Shown one piece after another: positions 12,589 through 23,464 of a stretch of 64,000 bases of DNA (the stretch's first letter is position 1; the number at the start of each line of letters is the position of its first letter). The DNA comes from Asterias amurensis (taxonomy: Eukaryota > Echinodermata > Asteroidea > Forcipulatida > Asteriidae). Position numbers and translations under genes: made by a program. Under the pieces are notes generated by a model. The model ran no database searches, was not told the DNA's origin, and worked only from the letters and a program-made list of their open reading frames with translations. Location of the stretch: assembly GCF_032118995.1 (NCBI RefSeq), contig NC_092652.1, forward strand, positions 22,247,044-22,311,043. Reading direction: 5' to 3'.

Positions 12589-12955
12589 GCGCTGGACACG
12601 TATGGTAATTGTTAGAGACCAGTATTCCCACCTGGTGTATCCCTATGCATTTACAACAAATCTGTGGAAATTTTGGTTCAATTGACCATCGAAATTCCAA
12701 GAGAATAATGAAAGAAAAAACACCCTTGTTGCACAAATTGTCCTGCCTTCAGATGCCTAATAAGATGCTTCAAGCCTGAAGTCTTTTAGTATTGAGTGAC
12801 AGGATAATTACCTCTTTCTCAAAAACTACAGAGAGAACTGTTTTCTCACAATGTTTTACATTATCACCGACATTTCTCTATTGCTCGTTACCAAGTAAGG
12901 TTTTTTGCTAACAATTATTTTGATTGAGCAATAACGGTGTCCAGTGCCTTTATAT
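12585..12955 (-). repeat. Family A miniature element abutting family B
   Basis: TTTAAAGGCGCTGGACACG to GGTGTCCAGTGCCTTTA. It shares its first TTTAAA with the preceding family B element. Confidence 0.85.
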
Positions 12956-13763
12956 GAACTGTACCTTGCTAGTAATTACGGGGTGGCGTAAAGTGGGCAC
13001 TTATTGAGGAGTAGGGGTAAAATGGGGTTAGGATGGGGTTAAGTACAACGTTGATATTTCTGTCGCCATTGTGGAGGATGAACACCACCCTGTGCATTTA
13101 ATTGGGTTCGGCGATTTGGCGCAAAGTAGTAAATGGAGGAGGGTGGGCTTTTGATGGAATGCCCAGCACGAATGTTTTTAATGCATTGCCGTTTGTACAG
13201 CTGTTATATTATTTTCCAGACCCTTGTTGGTCATGCTGAGGAATCGGAACCTCAGATTTATTGATTGAGTTTTTATTATTTTTTGAAACACAAATAAATG
13301 TACATTGTTTACTTTGCTTATGAACTCTTATCTTGCTCTAAACCCTTCTCGATTATCGTAATTTTTTTCGATAATCAATAAAGCACAAGTTTATTTTGAT
13401 CAGCAATTGGTCATAGCTACCGTAACGTCACCCGCACATAACATCCTCCATGAAGAAAATGTTTGTTGCTTTATCCACTATTTCGCTCAGCAATAGTGGG
13501 GAGCCAATGCTCGATACTTTCTGGTGATTACTGCTGAGAAAGATTGTTTTGCTCTCAATACGTTTTTGACTCCGTTTGTCTGTTTCGTTTCCCCCGGGCT
13601 CACTTGACACAATTATGGCAGAAGTTCCGTTACTGTATAAAAATCAATAAATTGGTTTACCCACCATCAATATTTTTCTCAAAATTGAGGCTTGACATTC
13701 TGGTTTCTTAATAATGGAAACAAGAACTACAAATACATATGCACTGTAAAAAACCCAAAATAC

Positions 13764-13766
<3 letters not shown>

Positions 13767-13796
<30 letters not shown>
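13767..13796. repeat. (CT)n microsatellite
   Basis: Fifteen CT units. Confidence 0.95.
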
Positions 13797-13798
<2 letters not shown>

Positions 13799-14008
13799 CA
13801 TCCTAATCTTACATGTAACAACCAATTCCTCAAACTCTTATTTTTTCGCATTTTTTAAATTAGTTTACCATGCCGTAAAGGTGCAAGGCCAATAATTATT
13901 TGGTCATTTCTGAACGTCACGGCGGCTCAAGTTATAAAGCCAGTAGGTCATCTGTCGGTAGCTTACAAGATTACAATAATTGGGTCACCTGTCCCCAGGC
14001 TTCTCGGA

Positions 14009-14835
14009 TCAATTCAAAGGAGCAGCAAATCACTTGCTACATTCCAAACCGAGAACAGTCCCTTTTTTGAAACTCAAAAACACCTCTATACTTACTTGAT
14101 TACGATGACTTCAAAGCGATCGTCCAGAGCCCTTTTATTTGATTGTTCTTAATCCACAGTTCGATCAAAGAGTCTAAATCTAAAGCCTTGTTGTCATATA
14201 GAAGTCATGACCAAAACTTGTAAAAATAGAAAATATATATTCGTCATCCGGAACAATTCAAAGGAACAAGTCACTTTTTACATTCCAAAACGTAAACTTT
14301 AAAACCCAAACACACCTCTCCACTGACTTTGATTACGATAACACCTTTAAGCTATTGTCCATGGCCATTTCAATTGATTGTTCTGAGTCCACACATCAGT
14401 TCGAAAGCCTTGTTGTCATCTAGAAGTCATGATCAAAACTTGCAAAAATAGAACATTTCATCCGGGACAATCAAAAGGAACAAGCCACTTGCTACATTCC
14501 AAAACGTGAACTTTGAAAATCAAAAACACCTCTCCACTGCGATGACAACTTAAAGCTATTGTGCACAGCATTTCGTTTGATTGTGTTGAATCAACAGTTC
14601 TATATCATTTTGAGTAAAACCATGGTAAAACCAACTTGCTACATTGCAAAACGTTAACAGGGCCCTTTTTTAAAACTCGATTATCACCTCTCTACCGCAT
14701 TGATTACGACGATAACTTCAAAGCTATTGTCTAGAGCCTGTCATTTTTTATTATTCTGAGTCCACAGCTCGATCAATAACCTCTGAAACCTTGTTGTCAC
14801 CTAAAAGTCATTATCAAGAGCCTTAAATAGAAATA
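14009..14835. repeat. Degenerate tandem array, ~147-240-bp spacing, 4 units
   Basis: CACTTGCTACATTCC-type blocks recur at about 14030, 14270, 14485 and 14632. Each is followed by ACACCTCTCYAC, TTGATTACGAT, AAGCTATTGTC and GCCTTGTTGTCA. The third unit is shortened. Confidence 0.8.
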
Positions 14836-15199
14836 CATTCATATTGCATAAAAACGTATACCATTGTGTTTCCTATAATATAGCAAGACGTATGTCATTC
14901 ACCTTCAACTTTGACTGGCCTTCAAGCGTTTCCCCTCCACACTGTGCAATGTCATGGGGTCTTTGTATAAAGAAAGGAACATTTTTACCAAGGGCATTTG
15001 TTCCTCGCATGCAGGCAATTATGTCTTGTGCCAAGTTGGATAAACATCATGAAGGCGGTCAGGGAATCCCATTAGAAAGGGAAGGAGAAAAGTGAAGGAG
15101 AAAAGTAGAAGGATACAACTTTAATGTTATTTATGATCACAAACTAGTCCATATGAACGACAATACAAACACGAATTCCGACGAAGACAAGTCAAATTG

Positions 15200-15554
15200 T
15201 AAAGGCATTGGACACTATTGGTGATTACTCAAAATATTTATTAGCATAAAACCTTTCTTGGTGACGAGTAATGGGGAGAGGTTGATGGTATAAAACATTG
15301 TGAGAAAGAAGTAATTTTCCACGAATTTGATTTCGAGACCTCAGATTTAGAACTTGAGGTCTCGAAATCAACCATCTAAACGCACACAACTTCGTGTGAC
15401 AAGGGTGTTTTTTTCTTTCATTATTATCTCACATTTTTGATGACCGATTGAGCTCAAATTTTCACAGGTTTGTTATTTTATGCATATGTTGAGATACAGC
15501 AACTGTGAAGGCTAGTCCTTGACATTTACCAATAGTGTCCACTGCCTTTAAATT
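15200..15554 (+). repeat. Family A miniature element
   Basis: GTAAAGGCATTGGACACTATTG to GTGTCCACTGCCTTTAA, with the central GAGACCTCAGATTTAG hairpin. Confidence 0.9.
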
Positions 15555-16093
15555 TGAATTATAAATGCCTATTCTGTATTGTCAGACTATTTTATCGCTT
15601 GTAGAAAATAGAGATACCAACATTATTGTATGTTGATTTATACTCTAGTTTGCTCATGATCATTCATCAGAGAGTTTGCCCTTTCTTAAATATTCACTTT
15701 AAAAGAAATCGATCACAACTAAAATTATTCAAGAATTGTGTTACTTTGAAACGTTAAGTATATACGGAACAAAAACAACGACCCTCGTTGAAGTTTGGCC
15801 TTTGGGTAAGAAAAACTTGAGATAATTCTGCAGTGAGGAACGTTACAATGATAGACCACGGAAGTCTCGCGCGTACTCGTAGTTGACGCGGGAAGTTAAC
15901 GAATTCGCGTACTTTAACGGATCACAATTTCGAATACGCAAAGACTTGCACATTATTGGTGTATTGACACTTTAATACGGATCACAAATAAATTAAAACT
16001 GTTAAAGCTAGTCAAATCACATCCACGCAATGCTCCATATTTTTGCCCAATGTTTGGTTTACATGTGCGTGTATTTAAGACGATGTCTCAACT

Positions 16094-16488
16094 TAAAGGC
16101 AGTGGACAGTGGACACTATTGGTAATTACTCAAAATATTATTAGCATAAAACCTTACTTGCACGAGTATAATGGGGAGAGGTTGGTAGTATAAATTTAAA
16201 CATTGTGAGAAACGGATCCCGCTCTGAAGTGACGTAGTTTCCGAGAAAGAAGTATTCCGCGGATTTGATTTCGAGACCTCAGATTTAGAATTTGAGGTCT
16301 CGAAACCAAGCATCTGAAAGCACACAACTTCGTGCGACAATGTATTTTTTGTTTCTTTATTAATATCTCGCAACTTCAATGACCAATTGGAGCTCAAATT
16401 TTCACATGTTTGTTATGTTATGCATATGTTGAGACACACTGAGTGAGAAGACTGGCCTTTGACAATTACCAATAGTGTCCAGTGTCTA
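16094..16488 (+). repeat. Family A miniature element
   Basis: TTAAAGGCAGTGGACAGTGG (an extra CAGTGGA duplicated in the tip) to TAGTGTCCAGTGTC. The central hairpin is present. Confidence 0.85.
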
Positions 16489-17154
16489 CAAATACGGATC
16501 ACAAATAAATTACAAAATTTAAACTAAAAGCTATAGTCATATCACATCGACGCAATGTTCACATGTATACGTGTGAGGCGATGTCTCAACTAGTATTGTT
16601 GGACAATATTTATCAAGGGACCCTGGACACTCAAAAAAAATTTGTTGTCCTTTCACACGAGGTAAATTTTGTAAAATTTCACAACCATGCTACAATTTAG
16701 CAAGGGACCCTAGCTAAATAGCTTTCGTATGAGAGTTACATCTCAACAAGATCTCACCAAATCCTGTCAAACGGTTCAAAGAATCCGAGACCTCGAGTTA
16801 TAACCAAGTCAAACCTAACCTTGGATTATTATTCTAAGGAGCTCAACAAAATACAAAAAGATACAAATGATTACCCAATAACTCATGGTGTCCACTTTGA
16901 TTGACGGAGAAGGCCACAAAGAACCAGGCAATAAATCACCTTGTTAAAAAAGCTACAGGTGCAAAGGTTTGGCATTCAATATTTAACTGACTAGTTGTAG
17001 TTCAAGGGAACAAAATGAAAGAATGAATAATTTCAAATCAATACTTTTGTCTTTATAATTATCTTGTTATTTTTTTTTATTTTTTTTTTCCCGAACTTAG
17101 TAGCATAACTGCAGTTATGTTTGTTGGAGCTAACGATTTGGGCCATTTGTTTAC

Positions 17155-17528
17155 GTTAAAGGCAGTGGACACCCAAAATAAGTTTTAGCATAAAAACTTA
17201 CTACGAGTAATGGAGAGCTGTTGAAAGTATAAAACGTTGTGAGAAACGTCTCCCTCTGAAGTAACGTTGTTTCGAAGAAGTAATTTCCTATACGAATTTG
17301 ATTTCGAGACCTCAGAATTAGATTTTGAGGTCTCGAAATCAAGCATCTGAAGCACACAACTTTGAGTGACAAGGTTTTTTTTTTTATAGTTGTCTCGAAA
17401 CTTCGACGATCAATTGAGCTCAAATGTTCACAGGCTTGTTATTTTATGCTAGTGTTGATGAGAGAGATACACCAAGTGAGAAGACTGGTCTTTGACAATA
17501 CCAAAGGCTGGTGTCCAGTGTCTTTTCA
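17155..17528 (+). repeat. Family A miniature element
   Basis: TTAAAGGCAGTGGACACCC to GTGTCCAGTGTCTTTT. The tip lacks the ATTGGTAATT block. Confidence 0.8.
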
Positions 17529-17986
17529 GGAAAATTAATTTGCCTAGTTTCCAAATAAATACACCGTTAAAACAACCTGTGGAATTTGTTTCTATTCGAT
17601 GACTGCTTATGATTGTTAACATCAGTAAAGCTTTCTTAATATCGAAAATATAAACATGTTTCCATCTATCGCCTGTGCTTTGTCTCTATAAAAAACAATG
17701 TGTAGTTAAAACAAAATCATCAAAAGTGACATTTTTCGTTCGTCTATTGGATTGATGCTAATTAATTGACGTACTTCTTGAAAGGCGCTCTGAGCAACGG
17801 AACTGCGACTGTCACTGTCACTCAATGTAAACATTTAACTCATACAAGTTAAAAGTAACAACGTCTGATTTTTATTGAAAGTTCAAACACCGGCCCTTCT
17901 GAGATCGCTAGAAGTCAACACTGACACATTGAATTTATTGTAGATGCAATAATAATATGCCTCCCCTGATGCCAATCGAATTATGG

Positions 17987-18417
17987 TTTAAAGGGTCTAT
18001 GTACTTTTTCCTAACAAAAAACACAATGTCCACAGATTTACATTAAACTTACACAGTTTGAAGATTATGATAGTAGAAAGGTTCCCTTGAAATTGTACTT
18101 ACTAAGGTGCTGTAGTTTTTGAGAAATGAGTAAAAGTAGTAATTTTCATCTCAGTTTTAGAATGTAAAAACGTATTAACCAGTTATGCTATGGTTTTGGT
18201 GTAATATCATAACTGGTTAAGGGGATTTTACATGCTAAAATAATGTTTGTCTCATGAGAGCAAAATTATTTTGTGACTTGTTTAACTCATTTCTCAAAAA
18301 CTACACAACCTTAGTTAGTAATATTTGAAGGGAAACTTTCCACTATCATTATCTTCAAACCCTGTAAGTTTATTGCAAATCTGTGGACATTTTTAAAAAG
18401 TACCCAAATCCTTTAAA
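17987..18417. repeat. Family B palindromic element
   Basis: TTTAAAGGGTCTATGTAC to GTACCCAAATCCTTTAAA. It is close in sequence to the copy at 34323. Confidence 0.9.
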
Positions 18418-18575
18418 GGTCTTGGCAAATTTTGTTTGTTGAAGGATATTATTTTTTTAGAACGTTTCCTGGAGAAACATGACACAAAATAATAATTACA
18501 ATTGCTACGTTACTCCCAACCACAACAGCCACAGAGCATTGTCCGTCACCACAGTAACTCAACTCTGTGTTTCCG

Positions 18576-18952
18576 TTAAAGGCATCGGACAACATTGGTA
18601 AGGTCAAAGACCAGTATTCTCACTTCGTGTATCCCAACAGTAGACCTAATGCATAAAATAACAAACCTGTACAAATTTTTGCTCATTTTGGGGGTCATCG
18701 AAGTAGAAAAAGAAAACAGAAAAACAAATTGCCATTGTTGCACAACTTTGTAAGCTTTCAGATGTTAAAAGATGCTTTAGGTGAAGTATTTTGAGCGAGA
18801 AATTACCTCTTTCTCAAAAACTACGTTACTTCATAGGGAGACGTTCCTCAGCTTGTTTTACTATTAACATTTCTCCCAATGCTCGTTACCAGAGGAGTTT
18901 TTATGCAAACAATAATTATTGGAGTATTGCCATTAGTGTTCAGTGCCTTAAT
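18576..18952 (-). repeat. Family A miniature element
   Basis: GTTAAAGGCATCGGACAACATTG to AGTGTTCAGTGCCTTAA. Subfamily with GTTGCACAACTTTG. Confidence 0.8.
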
Positions 18953-18956
18953 AATA

Positions 18957-19082
18957 GCATTATAATGCCCCCCTTACATTTCGACACGCCCACAGCTGCT
19001 CGCCCAGGCCACTGACACAGTTTTCAACCCGCTGTTATTAGAGGTGGGCGTGTCGACACTTAAGGTGGGGGCAATGTAATGC
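18957..19082. repeat. Short foldback element
   Basis: GCATTATAATGCCCCCCTTA...CGACACGCCCAC at the left pairs with GTGGGCGTGTCGACAC...GGGGGCAATGTAATGC at the right. The arms are ~37 bp with ~50 bp between. Confidence 0.75.
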
Positions 19083-19277
19083 TTTTAGGCACTGGACACC
19101 AATGGTAATACTTCATCATATGATTGGATTTGGATGATTTATGATTAGATTTTCAACTTGAGCTTATTGGAGCATGACCAAAAATATGGAACATGGATAA
19201 TCGTGAGTTAGCGTCAATCCATAAAATGCATTGGGAGTAAAATTAACTGATACCTTTCTTCGCAAGGGCAGGTGATC

Positions 19278-19668
19278 CTTAAAGGCACTGTACACTATTG
19301 GTAATTGTCAAAGACCAGTCTCCTCACTTTGTGTATCTCTACATAGTATGCATAAAATAACAAACCTGTTAAATTTTTAGCTCAATTCTTAGAAGTTGCG
19401 AGATAATAATGAAAGAAAAGAAAAAACCTTGTCACACGAAGTTGTGTGCTTTCAGATGCTTGATTTCGAGACCTCACATTCTAAATCTGAGGTCTCAAAT
19501 CAAACACGTGGAAAATTACTTCTTTGTTGAAAACTACGTTACTTCAGAGGGAGCCGTTTCTCATAGTGTTTTATACTATCAAGAGCTCCCATTACTTGTT
19601 ACCAAGTGAGGTTTTATGCTAATAATTATCTTGAGTAATAATTATCAATATTGTCCACTGCCTTTAAA
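19278..19668 (-). repeat. Family A miniature element
   Basis: CTTAAAGGCACTGTACACTATTG to TTGTCCACTGCCTTTAA. A (TTCAA)n microsatellite starts 12 bp after it. Confidence 0.9.
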
Positions 19669-19679
19669 GAGCACCTATT

Positions 19680-19717
19680 CAATTCAATTCAATTCAATTC
19701 AATTCAATTCAATTCAA
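19680..19717. repeat. (AATTC)n microsatellite
   Basis: Seven perfect pentamer units next to the right end of a family A element. Confidence 0.9.
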
Positions 19718-20278
19718 ACACACATTCCATACTTACTTCCCTCAAAATATTGACAAGCAGTTTTTATTTATAAGATTTTAATAAATTCCGAGGTAAAGGC
19801 CTATATAAGAACATAGATTTGTAAAATTTAAAAGTTGTTGAAGTCGAGACTGATAGTTAATTTACCTACGTACCTCCACTTACATGCCACAGGACCCAAA
19901 AGTAAGTAAAGGTTTAAGAATTTTATGAGATTTTACAATATTAATTATTTTATTGAACAATAATAAATAGTCTAGCGTTGATTACTTTAATCGGGCTGCT
20001 TGGTGGGGGGATGAGTCTAGTTTTGTTACTTACCAAATTGCGCATGCAGCTTTTATAAGGTAACTCAGTGCCTGATTAATGTTGTCCTCCTCGGTCAATT
20101 AAACAGGAGACCACAGGTTTCATTATTCAATCATGAAAGTTGATTTTCATTTGAAATTATTGGAGCATGACAATTAAACATGATGGTCGTGAACATCAAC
20201 TTCAGTACGGGACGGACAGGAAAACCTGCTACAAATGCCCCCGGCACCACGGGGCACCGCAAAAAAAAAAAATGTTTG

Positions 20279-20473
20279 CATTTTCTAAACTTGAGGTCTC
20301 GCAATCAAATTCCAGGAAAATTACTTCTTTCTCGGAAACTACGTCACTTTAGAGGGAGCTGTTTCTCACAATGTTTTATACCATCAACCTCTCTCCCCAA
20401 TACTCGTAATCAAGAAAGGTTCTATGATGATAATTGTTTTGAGTAATTACCAATAGTGTCCACTGCCTTTAAG
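20279..20473 (-). repeat. Family A, half element
   Basis: Begins at the central hairpin (CTAAACTTGAGGTCTCGC) and runs to GTGTCCACTGCCTTTAA. The other half is missing. Confidence 0.8.
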
Positions 20474-20816
20474 CGTAAACTATAGAAAGTGTTGCAAATG
20501 AATTTGATTATACTATAGTAAAGTCATGCTTTGTACCCTTTTAATTTATTGTATTGACCGGGGCCCTGTTTTTGTAAAACGATGTAGGCCCTTTTGTCAT
20601 AAATTTTGAGATAAAGCCAGTCCCAGTACAGTGAGGGCGCTCTTTCCGATTCTGATAATCTCATCGTCAGCCGAATGGTTTGTTAAAACTCGAAGTCTTG
20701 TGGTTTCAATTCACAAATACGAAAACGCTACACTTACATTTATTTGAAAAAAATATAACTACAGTAAAAAGGTTTGGTTTATTAATTTGTTGTTTATTAT
20801 TATTTTTGTGTATGCC

Positions 20817-21110
20817 CTTAAAGGACACAACTCAAAATAGCATAACAACTACTTGGTACGGGTAACCATAACTACCTCCATGGGGTAACCAGCAATAATT
20901 GAGAGCTTGATCATATAAAACATTGTGCGAAACGGCTTTTGAGTCGAGAGATTCCCTCTTTAATATTATTTGTAAAAGATTTCAGCTGAAGCCTTTTATC
21001 ATGCATCTGAAAGCACACAAAGTAATGCGACAAGGGTGTCTGTCAATATTCTTTTGCAAATCCGATGACCATTATGAGCCCACATTCTTACAGGTTTGTT
21101 ATGCGATGTT
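20817..21110 (+). repeat. Family A, decayed copy
   Basis: CCTTAAAGGACACAACTCAA, AACATTGTGCGAAACGGC, ATGCATCTGAAAGCACAC and GACAAGGGTG can still be read. Confidence 0.6.
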
Positions 21111-21195
21111 TGGACTCTACACACAAAAAGACAAGTGGCCCAGTCTAAGCCTGAACATCTGACGTCACACTTCGAGGCTACTTATCCCCCAAACA

Positions 21196-21381
21196 GGCCC
21201 TTTTCGAAACCAACCCTTTTCGAAACCACGCATTTGGCTTTGGATTAATCAGCTTGAAGCTCCATCCTCGCGTCTAAAACCCTGAGCGGTACGCAAAACA
21301 CGCGCAATTGTCAAAACAACCGCGGGGCCAAGCTAGCCTGAGCCGAATCCAAAGCCGAAGCCGTGGTTTCGAAAAGGCCCT
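21196..21381. repeat. Inverted-repeat element upstream of the thioredoxin gene
   Basis: AGGCCCTTTTCGAAACCA at the left and TGGTTTCGAAAAGGCCCT at the right. A second inner CCCTTTTCGAAACCACG also pairs. It ends about 170 bp before the ATG. Confidence 0.75.
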
Positions 21382-21549
21382 ATGAAATAAAAACGGCAGC
21401 CACTTTTGAGCAAGTAAACTATTGAGGGCGCTTTGTAAAACGACACGTGTGCAAAAGTTACCAGCATAACATCAACACTAAAACATTGTCACATAGTCAC
21501 AACGCGTACAACAAACCTGATTCAGTGACACGGGCCATTTGCAGTCAAA

Positions 21550-23400
21550 ATGGCTTCCTTTTATCGTATTTTTACATTGATGTTCATGCTCCTAATCTTC
21601 AGCATTTCCAGCGCAACCGCTCAAGTGGATATCGAACCCGCCTCTGAGATAACAAAGGAGACATTTCAACAGAGAGTTGACACGGGAGATTTGCTTCTTG
21701 TAAATTTTGGTAAGTACATGATTTTACTACATGTATGTCAAAAATGTCGTTTCCGGTATTACTATAATTAAATTGTTTTGTTTTGTCGTCTGTTCTTACT
21801 TGTTATTCGCTGTCTTCCTCCTTATAGTATACAAAGCATTGTTATTCCCACGTAATAAATCGTTCCTGCCCATTCATCCATCCCCAAAATGAGGCAAGGG
21901 TTGTCTTTCTTCACATTTTTGGGAATTGGTTTTTAAAAGCTGCAGAGAATACATGTATAATATTTTGAATGGGATGGTCGAGTTTCCAAAACCATTTTGT
22001 GTTTGTTGTAAACATACAAAGTCAAATGACAAATATCTACCAAAGTACTATAGAATAATAAATATTTAAGGCATATAATTTGCCTGTGCCCGTCACAGAA
22101 TACATGGAATAGTCATGTTAATTAAAGGCAAAATCATAAAATACAATACTTTCAAGGTCAACGGTAAAAGTTCCATTGGATTGCAGCACTCTTGATGGTA
22201 AAAAAAAATGAAAAAAACCTGTATCATCGTATTCACAAGAACGTCAAATCCATCCACGAGTTTAGTGAGTTGATATAGCTGGCAGCAGCGTTCATGCATG
22301 AATGGACACACTCGGAATTCTGAGATACGATTCAACTTTGAACTATGTTTGTGGTTCATTCCCCTACACCTCGTGATAATAGCGGAACAAACCTCAGTCA
22401 TAGGTCTAGGAGTACTTTTAACATGCATTAGTAAACAAGATTTTGTTTTGTTTTCTAGTTTAATACTTGTTTAGCTACTTCCACTTACTTGATGTTATGT
22501 CAATACTTTAACCCAATCCCCTTTAAATTTTATTAATTTCTATTGATACAGTTGGTCCAGGATGCAAGAACTGCAAAGAATTTGCTCCTATTTTCAACCG
22601 AGTCAACACCGAGCTGTTGAGAGAGAGTTCAGAAGTCAAAGCAGTTGTTGTCAACGACATGGAAACCGTGAGGCGTTTTGATATTAGAAAAATCCCATCA
22701 GTAGTCCTGTTCAGGAAGAGCATTCCGATACTGTATGAAGGTTTGTATTGTCAAGAAGTTTTTTTTAAAGGAACAGTGAGTGTTTAATCACACTTAAAAT
22801 GAATGGCAAATTATGCAAATCTTTGGTTAGCGGACAAACAGTGTTTGATAGTATGAAGATTTTTGAGAAACATTTCACTTCATAGAAAAGCGGTTTAAAA
22901 TATAAATTAATCTGAGAGTGTATTCCTTTTAGGAATTACTTTCCTACAATTTTGTAATTATCAAAGAGCTGTAAACTCTCAGGGCCCAATTTCATGAAGC
23001 CTGTAAGTAAGCACAAAAATTTGCTTAGCATGAAATGTCTTCCTTGATGAAAACAGGATTACCAACCAAATTGCCACGTGATTTGCAGGATAAGCAAACA
23101 ACAGCTGAATACCAGTACCAAGCACTATGCAACAAACGGAAATTTGGTTGGTAATCCTGTTTTTATCAAGGAAGAAATTTCATGCTAAGCACATTTTGTG
23201 CTTACAGGCTTTATGAAATTGGGCTCTGCTCGGGGCACATATTGGAGACAGAAAAATCCACAAGGCCACAGGGCTTGAAACTCAGAACCAGAATTAAACA
23301 AGAAACAAACTAACTACAAAGTGTCATAATAAACTGTTACGTTGAGCGAGTACTACGAGAAGGTTTTCTCTCATTTTGTCTTTATATGGGTAATAATAAT

Positions 23401-23464
<64 letters not shown>

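Noticed and set aside
13428-13610. Minus-strand 60-codon frame MSSEPGGNETDKRSQ...
   Set aside because: It looks hydrophilic and could be an N-terminus, but no good donor, acceptor or homologue supports it.
19409-19609. Small ORFs sharing CHTKLCAFRWLISRPQ-type peptides at 6914, 17151, 19409, 20180, 25855, 26829, 39525 and 48724
   Set aside because: They are translations of family A miniature elements, which recur by copy number and not by coding function.
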